From an uncultured Prevotella sp. (GTDB lineage: Bacteria > Bacteroidota > Bacteroidia > Bacteroidales > Bacteroidaceae): a DNA stretch of 35,024 nt. The notes under the pieces were generated by a model. That model did no database searches, was not told where the DNA came from, and worked only from the letters and a program-made list of their open reading frames with translations. A program made the position numbers and the translations under genes. The stretch lies in assembly GCA_958369755.1 (NCBI GenBank), contig CATXJC010000019.1, positions 1-35,024 of the forward strand, in the 5' to 3' direction. This document shows, in pieces, positions 16,418 through 24,393 of the stretch (positions within the stretch are counted from its first letter, which is position 1; each line of letters opens with the position of its first letter).

Positions 16418-17377
16418 CTAATTACTCGTCATCTGAATAGGTTTATCAGGCATAGGAACCGGTGCACTGGTCGGAGGCGCCAAAGCTCCATCCGGACGTG
16501 CTGGAACACTCGGACCTGGTATACGGGTCTTACGAGCAGTATCTACTTTTGCCGAATCAGAAGATGCTGCAGAAGAAGAAACCGGTGCCACCTTTTTAGG
16601 ATGCATACGGATGAGACGAATCTTATTGACAAACATCAGTTTAAGAGTCGTCAAAGAACCGGCATCAGAACTGAAGCCACCCTCACTCAACATAAAGTAC
16701 CCCTTTATACATTTTTTTTTAATGATACGGCGACCACCGAGATCTACACTATAGTGCTGAGCACTCTGAATATGAATTACAGTCTGTGCCACACTATCGT
16801 TCTTGAACTGAACAGCCAGCAAAGCGATACCATCACGCATACCATCCTGGAAGATAAACTGCGATTCGAAATCAAGACGGAACCGGTCACCCTTATGGAA
16901 TGCAGTATCAGCTTCTATTTTAAAACTGCGACTGTTGAAGCCCTCATCAGGCGAGAATACCATCGAAGTAGCATCCTTCCAGATATTGGCAGTATCGCCA
17001 ACAGCTGTAAGATTGTCAAAATCACTATTTCCTGCACTGTTTCCACCCAATGCAACCACCTCTTTATCCAATCTTTCAGCCAAATCCTTATACACATCAT
17101 GCAGCAATTCAGTATGGCGCATATAATAAACCATCGAACTGTCGAAGTCTGCCGAGGTGACATCATGTTTCTTCAGTACAGCCTCGCGATAAGCCAGACT
17201 ATTCTTCTCACTACCACCGTCTTCGCTCTGCGCCATAGCAAGAGCGATGTGATAATCGAAGAGAATATCCGTCATCTTTCCTTTAGAGAGCACATCTCTA
17301 GGCAGCGAAGGCTTGCAAGAAGCGAAGGCTGCACAAAAGGTTACTATCCAACAGAGATAAAGAAAAGCTTTCTTCAT
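16418..17377 (-). CDS. DUF4296 lipoprotein (interrupted by adapter-like sequence)
   Basis: 319 aa as translated. The lipoprotein signal ends AAFASC with Cys21 as the lipidated residue. The DUF4296 domain (~25-110) opens PRDVLSKGKMTDILFDYHIA and ends near LHDVYKDLAERLDKEV, as in the family. The C-terminal half looks beta-rich, then a Ser/Ala- and Pro-rich tail starts near 270. Function unknown; family members are restricted to Bacteroidota. It follows lspA by 2 bp, so the signal peptidase that processes lipoproteins is translated just before this probable substrate. Codons 210-222 coincide exactly with a 39-base match to the Illumina P5 oligonucleotide, so those residues, and possibly an unknown stretch of real sequence at the junction, are not biological. 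The frame stays open only because the match is a multiple of three. Confidence 0.85.
   Translation of the reverse strand: MKKAFLYLCWIVTFCAAFASCKPSLPRDVLSKGKMTDILFDYHIALAMAQSEDGGSEKNSLAYREAVLKKHDVTSADFDSSMVYYMRHTELLHDVYKDLAERLDKEVVALGGNSAGNSDFDNLTAVGDTANIWKDATSMVFSPDEGFNSRSFKIEADTAFHKGDRFRLDFESQFIFQDGMRDGIALLAVQFKNDSVAQTVIHIQSAQHYSVDLGGRRIIKKKCIKGYFMLSEGGFSSDAGSLTTLKLMFVNKIRLIRMHPKKVAPVSSSAASSDSAKVDTARKTRIPGPSVPARPDGALAPPTSAPVPMPDKPIQMTSN
16712..16750 (+). other. Illumina P5 flow-cell oligo sequence (assembly artefact)
   Basis: The plus strand reads nine T (16712-16720), then AATGATACGGCGACCACCGA (16721-16740), then GATCTACACT (16741-16750). This equals the poly-T spacer and P5 grafting oligo, plus one further T shared with the TruSeq universal adapter. 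Translated forward it gives FFFNDTATTEIYT, a peptide known as an adapter contaminant in protein databases. A natural 39-base match is not plausible. From 16751 the sequence diverges from the TruSeq adapter and is gene-like again. Confidence 0.95.
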
Positions 17378-17379
17378 GA

Positions 17380-18096
17380 TTACTTGTCCTCCTTATTTTC
17401 TTGAGATTGAGACTTTATCTTTTCTTCAGCAGTTTCAATAAAAGAAGAATCTTTAACCTTCTTCTCCTTATCACCACCTCCGAGAGCTTCCAGTTCTTTT
17501 CTACAGAAAAGCAAGAGAGAAATGATGCCGACTGATACACAGGAATCTGCAAAATTGAATACAGGATCGAAGAATGTACCATGCTGTCCACCCCAGAAAG
17601 GGAACCATTCAGGCCATGTATAGGTGAAGAACGGAAAGCGAAACATATCAACCACCTTGCCCATGAGCACGGGTGCATACCCCTCGCCGAAAGGCACAAG
17701 ATAAGATACATAATAAGGTGAAGCACCGGTGAAGATAAGTCCGTAGAAGATGGAATCAATCATATTGCCGATTGCACCCGTCAGAACCAGCGCCACCAAA
17801 ATGATGTATAACAAGCGATAGGTACCACGCTTAATGATGCGATGCAGATAAATGCTCAACGCACAGATGGCTACCAGGCGCAACAGACTTAGCCAGAACT
17901 TGCCGATAAACGACATACCCCAAGCCATTCCGTTGTTCTCAACAAATTCGATATAAAACCAATCAGTAACACGAACAGACTCGCCAAGGCAAAAATGGGT
18001 CTTGATGTACACCTTGATAATCTGATCGATAACAAGAAGCACAACCACCATTGCCGTGACGAGCCATCCGTATTTAATTTTACTTGTTTTCTCCAT
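17380..18096 (-). CDS. lspA: Lipoprotein signal peptidase (signal peptidase II)
   Basis: Inner-membrane aspartyl protease that removes signal peptides from prolipoproteins after lipidation. 238 aa, longer than the ~165 aa of E. coli. The extra length comes from a central insertion around FFTYTWPEWFPFWGGQHG and a hydrophilic Lys/Glu-rich C-terminal tail of ~35 residues. Four membrane segments are visible. The catalytic Asp residues sit in GAIGNMIDSIFYG and FNFADSCVSVG. The first helix carries VLLVIDQIIKVYIKT, the usual DQ.(T/I)K motif, followed by ENNGMAWGM. It is 3 bp from the dksA-like gene and 2 bp from the DUF4296 lipoprotein gene, an operon with ileS as known in other bacteria (ileS-lspA). 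Confidence 0.95.
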   Translation of the reverse strand: MEKTSKIKYGWLVTAMVVVLLVIDQIIKVYIKTHFCLGESVRVTDWFYIEFVENNGMAWGMSFIGKFWLSLLRLVAICALSIYLHRIIKRGTYRLLYIILVALVLTGAIGNMIDSIFYGLIFTGASPYYVSYLVPFGEGYAPVLMGKVVDMFRFPFFTYTWPEWFPFWGGQHGTFFDPVFNFADSCVSVGIISLLLFCRKELEALGGGDKEKKVKDSSFIETAEEKIKSQSQENKEDK

Positions 18097-18099
18097 TTA

Positions 18100-18483
18100 T
18101 TACTTTTTTCTAGCCTCCTTAGAAGCTACACTCAAAGTGGCATGAGGTACAGCACGCAAACGCTCCTTAGGAATCAACTCACCTGTTTCGCGGTCAATAC
18201 CATAGGTCTTGTTCTGGATACGAACCAAAGCTGCTTCCAATCCCTTGATGAACTTCTGCTGACGCTGGGCCATCTGGATGATTTCTTCCTTGCTTTGTGC
18301 TTCACTACCCTCTTCAAGAGCCTTGTAGGTTGGTGATGTATCTACCACATCATTACTGTCTGAGTGGTTCAGCTGAGCCATACAATCATGATAAGTCTGC
18401 TTTGCCACCTTCAATTTCTCATCAATGATAGCGCGGAACTCCTCGAGTTCCTGATCGCTATAACGTAGTTTTTCGTTAGCCAT
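18100..18483 (-). CDS. DksA/TraR-like protein lacking zinc-finger cysteines
   Basis: 127 aa. The N-terminal ~85 residues form a helical coiled-coil. The C-terminal part is YGIDRETGELIPKERLRAVP, which aligns with the DksA finger YG.C..(T/C)G..I...RL.A.P. The Cys expected after YGI is Asp, and the final CxxC is replaced (ATLSVASKEARKK), so no zinc site remains; the only Cys is in the coiled-coil. DksA binds in the RNA polymerase secondary channel and works with ppGpp. Whether this relative does so is uncertain. It lies between ileS and lspA, a position I recall from other Bacteroidota. Confidence 0.85.
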   Translation of the reverse strand: MANEKLRYSDQELEEFRAIIDEKLKVAKQTYHDCMAQLNHSDSNDVVDTSPTYKALEEGSEAQSKEEIIQMAQRQQKFIKGLEAALVRIQNKTYGIDRETGELIPKERLRAVPHATLSVASKEARKK

Positions 18484-18563
18484 AGATGTTATCTATTATG
18501 TTATTTGTTAATGTTTTTAGGGAATAAGGGCTAGAAAGTTAGAAGCAAGCAGTTTGGAAATGC

Positions 18564-18591
18564 TCCTAACTTCTAACTCCTAACTCCTAAC
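18564..18591. repeat. Heptamer tandem repeat, four TCCTAAC-like units
   Basis: TCCTAAC, TTCTAAC, TCCTAAC and TCCTAAC run head to tail just downstream of the ileS stop. An upstream GTTAGAAG (18538-18545) pairs with CTTCTAAC (18570-18577), so a hairpin forms in the ileS-dksA gap. The same heptamer builds the stem of the nadE terminator at 22316-22358. Confidence 0.75.
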
Positions 18592-18594
18592 TAT

Positions 18595-21500
18595 TTAATT
18601 CTTCTCTACGAGAATGTTCAACTTAAAGTCATCAAACTCGGTCTCAACACCTGCGTTGTCGCCGATTTCGATGCTGTCTGCCAATACCTGACCCTTGATG
18701 TAGTCGGCGAATGCCTTGATGGCTGCGTCAGTCTCCTCATTAGGAGCCACAGTTACGTTGATACGGTCGGTAATCTCCAGACCTGTCTCCTTGCGGAGGT
18801 TCTGTATACGGTTGATCAACTCACGAGCCATACCCTCCTTCTTCAATTCTGGGGTCAACTCTACCTCAAGCGCTACGGTCAGATTGCCCTCGTTAGATAC
18901 GAGCCATCCTGGAATATCCTCTGAGATAATCTCCACGTCAGCTACCTCTACCACGGCTTCCTGTCCGTCGATATTCAATGTGATGTTGCCTGCCTTCTCG
19001 AAGGCTGCAATCTGGTCCTGATCGAGCGCTGACATCTGGGCAGCAACACCCTTCATCAGCTTGCCGAACTTCTTACCCATCACTCTAAAGTTACACTTCA
19101 CCTTCTTTACGAGAATGCCCTGACCCTCAATGAAGTTAACTTCCTTCACGTTCACCTCGTTCTTCAATAATCCGGCTACTGCCTCGATGTGTGCCTTCTG
19201 TACATCATCTACGGCAGGAATCATAATCTGCTGGAGTGGCTGGCGCACCTTGATGTTCACCTTGCGGCGCAATGCCAATACCATGGAAGTAATCTTCTGG
19301 GCGATGGCCATACGCTCCTCCAGGTCGGCATCGATAGCAGCCTCATCAGCTACAGGGAACTTATCGAGATGTACGCTCTCCAACTCGCCGCCCAAGTCGT
19401 GATACAACTCGTCTGCATAGAATGGAGCGAATGGTGCCAGCAGCTTAGCCACTGTCATCAGGCAGGTATAGAGAGTCTGGTAAGCACTCAGCTTATCCTC
19501 GCTCATCTCCTTACCCCAGAAACGTTTACGGTTCAGACGAACGTACCAGTTAGAGAGGTCATCGTTGACGAATGCATCGATGAGACGGCCAGCACGGGTT
19601 GGATCATAGCCAGCCAACTCTCTGTCAACGCCCTTGATGAGGGTATTGAGTGAAGAGAGAATCCAGCGGTCAATCTCTGGGCGCTTCTCGAATGGCACCT
19701 GAGCAGCCTCAGCATCGAAACCATCTACATTAGCATAGAGGGCGAAGAAGCTATAGGTATTATATAAGGTACCGAAGAACTTACGACGGGTCTCGTCCAC
19801 ACCATTAGGGTCGAACTTGAGGTTGTCCCAAGGCTCACTATTGGTCATCATATAGAAACGAACAGGATCGGCACCATACTTGTCAATCATCTCGAATGGG
19901 TTAGTCACGTTACCCACGTGCTTACTCATCTTGTTACCCTTGGCATCGAGAACGAGACCAGAAGAGATTACGTTCTTGAAGGCTACGCTATCGAATACCA
20001 TGGTAGCGATGGCGTGCAGAGTGAAGAACCATCCACGGGTCTGATCCACGCCCTCGTTGATGAAGTCGGCTGGATAGAACTTAGGAGGAATAGCATATCC
20101 CTCGTAGGTGCTGTGGATGAGTGCATCGCGGTCTGCCTCTGTGCCACGGGCCATCTCACCCTCGAATGGGTAGTGGAGCTGGGCGTAAGGCATTGAACCT
20201 GAATCGAACCAAACGTCGATGAGGTCGCTCTCACGATACATTGGCTTGCCCTCCTCGTTAACCAATACAATCTTGTCAACGTATGGACGGTGGAGGTCAA
20301 TCTTATCATAGTTCTCCTGACTGTAGTCGCCAGGAACGAAACCATTCTCCTTCAGTGGGTTGCTCTGCATGATACCGGCTGCCACTGACTTCTCGATTTC
20401 AGCATACAGCTCCTCCAGGCTGCCGATGCACTTCTCGCCACGGTTCTCATCACGCCAGATTGGCAATGGAGTACCCCAGAAGCGGGAACGTGAAAGGTTC
20501 CAGTCGTTCAGGTTCTCGAGCCAGTTGCCGAAACGTCCTGTACCGGTGCTCTCAGGCTGCCAGTTGATGGTCTTGTTGAGTTCTACCATGCGCTCCTTGC
20601 GGGCTGTATCCTTGATAAACCAGCTATCCAATGGATAATAGAGGATAGGCTTGTCGGTACGCCAGCAGTGAGGATAGTTGTGCACGTGCTTCTCGCTCTT
20701 GAAAGCCTTGCCCTCCTGCTTCAGTTCGTAGCAGAGTACGATATTAAGGTCTTCAGCCTTCTCAGAAGCCTTCTTGTCCCAGACGCCATCCACATTAAAC
20801 TGTGGGTCGTAGGCATTCTTCACGTAGTCGCCTGCGTGATGAGCGTATGCCTCCTTGTTGACGCAAGCGTTCACGAAGTTGGCATCGAGGTCTTCGATGA
20901 GATAGAACTTACCCTGCAGGTCAACCATTGGGCGGGTCTCGCCCTTCTTATTAATAAGGTAGAGGGCTGGGATGTTGGCATCCTTAGCCACCTTGGCATC
21001 ATCGGCACCGAATGTAGGAGCGATGTGCACGATACCGGTACCGTCATCGGTAGTAACGTAGTCGCCGAGGATTACGCGGAAAGCCTCACTTTCCATCTCG
21101 ACGAACTGATCGCGACCATCCTCAGAAGCGAACACCTTCTCAGGATGAGCAGCAGCATATTCTGTTACGAAAGCCGGTGCGAAGAGATCAACCTTCTCGC
21201 ATGGCTTCACCCATGGCAGGAGCTGCTCGTAGTGCATGCCTTCGAGGTCGGTACCCTTCATGTGGTCGATAATGCGCCATGGGCACTGCTTCTTCTCCTT
21301 GTCGAATGGCAGGAGATCGCCTTCCTTGCACTCCTGGTCTGCCTTCAGATAAGAACCTACCAGCGCCTCAGCCATCACGAGTGTCATAGGCTCGCCATTG
21401 TAGAGGTTGTAGGTCTCGATAGCTACATAGTCAATCTTAGGACCCACACAGAGAGCCACGTTTGATGGCAAAGTCCAAGGTGTAGTGGTCCATGCGATGA

Positions 21501-22206
21501 AGTAAGGCTTGCCCCACTTGGTCCACTCTGCCTTAGGATCCTTGATGAGGAACTGGGCTGTGGTAGTGAGGTCCTTTACATCGCGATAGCATCCAGGCTG
21601 GTTCAACTCGTGAGAGCTCAAACCTGTACCTGCGCCTGGAGAGTATGGCTGGATGGTGTAACCCTTGTAGAGCAGGCCCTTGTTGTAGAGCTGCTTGAGG
21701 AGCCACCAGAGAGTCTCGATGTACTTGTTATCGTAGGTGATATAAGGATGATCGAGATCCACGAAGTAACCCATCTTCTCGGTCAGCTCGCGCCACTCAG
21801 CGGTGAACTTCATCACGTTCTCGCGGCACTTGTGGTTGTAATCCTCGGTAGAGATATACTTCTCTGAAGCCTTGTTGTCGATATCCTTCTTGGTGATGCC
21901 GAGTTCCTTCTCGACACCGAGTTCAACAGGGAGTCCGTGGGTATCCCATCCCGCCTTGCGGTGAACCTGGAATCCCTTCATGGTCTTGTATCTGTTGAAT
22001 GTATCCTTGATACTACGTGCCAACACGTGGTGAATACCCGGGTGGCCATTAGCTGATGGAGGTCCCTCGAAGAAGATAAACTGAGGGCAGCCTTCACGCT
22101 CGTCGATAGACTTGTGGAAGATATCATTTTTCTCCCACGCTGCTAGTACGTCATTGTTTGTCTGAGTCAAATTCAGACCGTTGTGCTCGGCAAATTTCTT
22201 AGCCAT
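18595..22206 (-). CDS. ileS: Isoleucyl-tRNA synthetase
   Basis: Charges tRNA-Ile and hydrolyses misactivated valine. 1203 aa, longer than E. coli IleS (938) and in the range of the larger, eukaryotic-like class. The HIGH motif is GHPGIHH (54-60) within FFEGPPSANGHPGIHHVLAR. The KMSKS motif is KMSKH (759-763) within DAKGNKMSKHVGN. A CP1 editing domain lies between them (WTTTPWTLPSNVALCV and GDYVTTDDGTGIVHIAPTFG, the threonine-rich and GTGIVH editing signatures). The anticodon-binding domain follows from ~840 (NDDLSNWYVRLNRKRFW). It has its own TTTG-TAnnTTTG promoter and heads the ileS-dksA-lspA-DUF4296-small ORF-nadC series. No T-box is visible upstream; the leader is only ~40 nt. Confidence 0.97.
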   Translation of the reverse strand: MAKKFAEHNGLNLTQTNNDVLAAWEKNDIFHKSIDEREGCPQFIFFEGPPSANGHPGIHHVLARSIKDTFNRYKTMKGFQVHRKAGWDTHGLPVELGVEKELGITKKDIDNKASEKYISTEDYNHKCRENVMKFTAEWRELTEKMGYFVDLDHPYITYDNKYIETLWWLLKQLYNKGLLYKGYTIQPYSPGAGTGLSSHELNQPGCYRDVKDLTTTAQFLIKDPKAEWTKWGKPYFIAWTTTPWTLPSNVALCVGPKIDYVAIETYNLYNGEPMTLVMAEALVGSYLKADQECKEGDLLPFDKEKKQCPWRIIDHMKGTDLEGMHYEQLLPWVKPCEKVDLFAPAFVTEYAAAHPEKVFASEDGRDQFVEMESEAFRVILGDYVTTDDGTGIVHIAPTFGADDAKVAKDANIPALYLINKKGETRPMVDLQGKFYLIEDLDANFVNACVNKEAYAHHAGDYVKNAYDPQFNVDGVWDKKASEKAEDLNIVLCYELKQEGKAFKSEKHVHNYPHCWRTDKPILYYPLDSWFIKDTARKERMVELNKTINWQPESTGTGRFGNWLENLNDWNLSRSRFWGTPLPIWRDENRGEKCIGSLEELYAEIEKSVAAGIMQSNPLKENGFVPGDYSQENYDKIDLHRPYVDKIVLVNEEGKPMYRESDLIDVWFDSGSMPYAQLHYPFEGEMARGTEADRDALIHSTYEGYAIPPKFYPADFINEGVDQTRGWFFTLHAIATMVFDSVAFKNVISSGLVLDAKGNKMSKHVGNVTNPFEMIDKYGADPVRFYMMTNSEPWDNLKFDPNGVDETRRKFFGTLYNTYSFFALYANVDGFDAEAAQVPFEKRPEIDRWILSSLNTLIKGVDRELAGYDPTRAGRLIDAFVNDDLSNWYVRLNRKRFWGKEMSEDKLSAYQTLYTCLMTVAKLLAPFAPFYADELYHDLGGELESVHLDKFPVADEAAIDADLEERMAIAQKITSMVLALRRKVNIKVRQPLQQIMIPAVDDVQKAHIEAVAGLLKNEVNVKEVNFIEGQGILVKKVKCNFRVMGKKFGKLMKGVAAQMSALDQDQIAAFEKAGNITLNIDGQEAVVEVADVEIISEDIPGWLVSNEGNLTVALEVELTPELKKEGMARELINRIQNLRKETGLEITDRINVTVAPNEETDAAIKAFADYIKGQVLADSIEIGDNAGVETEFDDFKLNILVEKN

Positions 22207-22244
22207 ATTATCTTATATTTTTATAATGTTTTTACTTTTGGGCG

Positions 22245-22276
22245 CAAAGTTACAAAAAAAATATGTTTTACCCAAA
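22245..22276 (-). promoter_or_regulatory. ileS promoter
   Basis: On the minus strand TTTG (22276-22273), 20 bp, then TAACTTTG (22252-22245), 38 bp before the ileS ATG. Both elements and the spacing fit the Bacteroidota consensus. Confidence 0.8.
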
Positions 22277-22315
22277 AATAGAAAGACTTTTTATATAATT
22301 ATTTTATTATAAACG

Positions 22316-22358
22316 AAAAAGTTAGGAGTTGGAACAGCGCCCCGACTCCTAACTTTTT
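22316..22358 (-). terminator. Terminator after nadE
   Basis: AAAAAGTTAGGAGT (22316-22329) is perfectly complementary to ACTCCTAACTTTTT (22345-22358), a 14-bp stem ending in a T run, 34 bp after the nadE stop on the minus strand. It contains the same GTTAGGA heptamer as the ileS-dksA gap. Confidence 0.9.
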
Positions 22359-22392
22359 ATTTCCCGTTTTATTAAAACTTCGCTGCCATGTA

Positions 22393-24387
22393 TTATAAAT
22401 TTTCAGCCTCTTGCAGCCAGATGGCAGATGCAGCATCACTAGGCATACGCCAGTCACCACGAGGACTGAGGCTTACGCTACCTACTTTCGGGCCGTCTGG
22501 CAGACAGCTGCGCTTGAACTGCTGATTGAAGAAACGGCGCACGAAGGTCTTCAGCCACTTCTTAATGGTTTCCTCATCATAGCTGTCAGGATCATTATCA
22601 CTGATCTTTACACGCTCCAGTTCGGAATCAACAAATGCCTTCTTTGCCAACATGTAAATCTTGGAAGGACGGAAACCGAAACGCAGGAAATAGTAGAGGA
22701 AGAAATCATGCAGTTCGTATGGTCCCACCAAATCTTCCGTCTTCTGCTTGATATTTCCATTCTCATCTGCCGGAATCAACTCTGGACTGATAGGAGTATC
22801 GATGATATCACGAAGAGTGATGCGGCTCTGTTCGTCTACCCCACTCTCTGCTACATGATTTACGAGATGTCGGATCAGGGTCTTAGGAATGCTGGCATTC
22901 ACGCCATACATGCTCATGTGGTCACCATTATAGGTAGCCCATCCTAATGCCAACTCTGAAAGGTCACCGGTACCGATAACCATACCCCCCATCTTATTGG
23001 CTAAATCCATCAGAATCTGGGTACGTTCACGAGCCTGGGAATTCTCGTAAGTCACATCATGCACACTGGCATCCTGACCGATGTCCTCAAAGTGCTGGGT
23101 TACTGCCTTGGCGATGCTGATTTCCTTAATGGTAATACCAAGACTCTGCATCAGCGAGATAGCATTATTGTAGGTTCTGTCTGTGGTTCCGAATCCCGGC
23201 ATAGTGACACCTACGATACCCTTTCGGTTCATTTTGAGTTTATCAAAAGCTTTTACACAAACGAGTAAGGCCAGCGTAGAATCCAAACCACCGCTAATAC
23301 CGATTACTACGGTCTTGGCATGGGTATGAACGATGCGCTTGGCTAGTCCCATGAGTTGGATATTGAAAATTTCCTCGCAAGAGGCATTCATATCGCTGCT
23401 GGTAGGAATAAACGGATGAGGATTCACCTCACGTTCCAACACAAAATCGCGTTCATTTTCGGTAGGATCGGCTTCGATATTACGGATATTGAACTGACCG
23501 CCGAGAACAGAATACTTAATATTGCGCTGGGCATTTACATAAGTAGAATTCGTACGACGCTCAGAGCGGAGTTTCTCTACATCTATCTGTGAGATAACCA
23601 TCTGCGGTTCAACAGAGAAACGTTCACTCTGTGAAAGTAAAACTCCATTCTCATAAATCAGAGCATTTCCACCATAAACCACATCCTGCGTACTCTCACC
23701 GAATCCGCAGGAACTGTAGATATATCCGGTCATGGTACGGGCACTCTGCTGGCTGAGCAGACTCTTCAGATAATGATGTTTTCCGATGAGTTCGTCGCTT
23801 GCAGAAAGATTGAAAATCAGGTCTGCTCCTGCTAGCGCCAGTTTGTTGCTAGGAGGAGCCGGAGCCCATACATCTTCGCAGATTTCCACACCAAACTGTA
23901 CGCCATCGAAAGTTTGAAAAATCTGAACATCAGGCGTCAGTTTCACCTTATGTCCGGCATAACGGACTTCGCAATTTCTCAGGTCCTGAGCCGAGGCAAA
24001 CCAGCGTTTCTCATAAAACTCACTGTAGTTTGGAAGATATGTCTTCGGTACAATACCGAGAATCTGTCCATGCTGGATAACGATACCACAATTGAGCAAC
24101 AAGTCGCCCGCTATCACCGGCGCACCCACGATAGAGATGATATCGAGTTTGCGTGTGAAATCGAGCAACATCATCACCGCCTGCTCAGATGATTCGAGAA
24201 GCATCTGCTGGCGGAAGAGATCCTGACAGGAATAGCCCGTAACAGAGAGTTCCGGAAATGTAATGATCTCTACACCCTTTCCCTCAGCCAGCGCTATCTG
24301 TTCCTCTATCTGCTGGGTATTGAAAATGACATCACCCACCTTTACGGCTGGGATGGCACTAGCTACCTTAATAAATCCGTACTTCAT
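22393..24387 (-). CDS. nadE: Glutamine-dependent NAD+ synthetase
   Basis: Last step of NAD synthesis: deamido-NAD, ATP and glutamine to NAD+. 664 aa, two domains. The N-terminal carbon-nitrogen hydrolase (glutaminase, ~1-290) has the Glu of TFPELSVTGY, the Lys of GIVPKTYLPNYSEFYEKRWF and the nucleophile Cys of GVEICEDVWAP. The C-terminal synthetase (~330-640) has the PP-loop VIGISGGLDSTLALLV, GTGDLSELALGWATYNGDHM and DTPISPELIP. It lies 6 bp after the DUF2027-Smr gene, so they are cotranscribed, and is closed by a strong terminator. Together with nadC this window encodes two NAD biosynthesis steps in separate units. Confidence 0.97.
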   Translation of the reverse strand: MKYGFIKVASAIPAVKVGDVIFNTQQIEEQIALAEGKGVEIITFPELSVTGYSCQDLFRQQMLLESSEQAVMMLLDFTRKLDIISIVGAPVIAGDLLLNCGIVIQHGQILGIVPKTYLPNYSEFYEKRWFASAQDLRNCEVRYAGHKVKLTPDVQIFQTFDGVQFGVEICEDVWAPAPPSNKLALAGADLIFNLSASDELIGKHHYLKSLLSQQSARTMTGYIYSSCGFGESTQDVVYGGNALIYENGVLLSQSERFSVEPQMVISQIDVEKLRSERRTNSTYVNAQRNIKYSVLGGQFNIRNIEADPTENERDFVLEREVNPHPFIPTSSDMNASCEEIFNIQLMGLAKRIVHTHAKTVVIGISGGLDSTLALLVCVKAFDKLKMNRKGIVGVTMPGFGTTDRTYNNAISLMQSLGITIKEISIAKAVTQHFEDIGQDASVHDVTYENSQARERTQILMDLANKMGGMVIGTGDLSELALGWATYNGDHMSMYGVNASIPKTLIRHLVNHVAESGVDEQSRITLRDIIDTPISPELIPADENGNIKQKTEDLVGPYELHDFFLYYFLRFGFRPSKIYMLAKKAFVDSELERVKISDNDPDSYDEETIKKWLKTFVRRFFNQQFKRSCLPDGPKVGSVSLSPRGDWRMPSDAASAIWLQEAENL

Positions 24388-24393
24388 AATAAA

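Noticed and set aside
16601..17404. Long plus-strand ORF opposite the DUF4296 gene
   Set aside because: It is a shadow of the minus-strand gene and contains the adapter peptide; it has no protein-like features of its own.
22207..22244. T-box riboswitch upstream of ileS
   Set aside because: The leader between predicted transcription start and ATG is only about 40 nt, far too short for a T-box.
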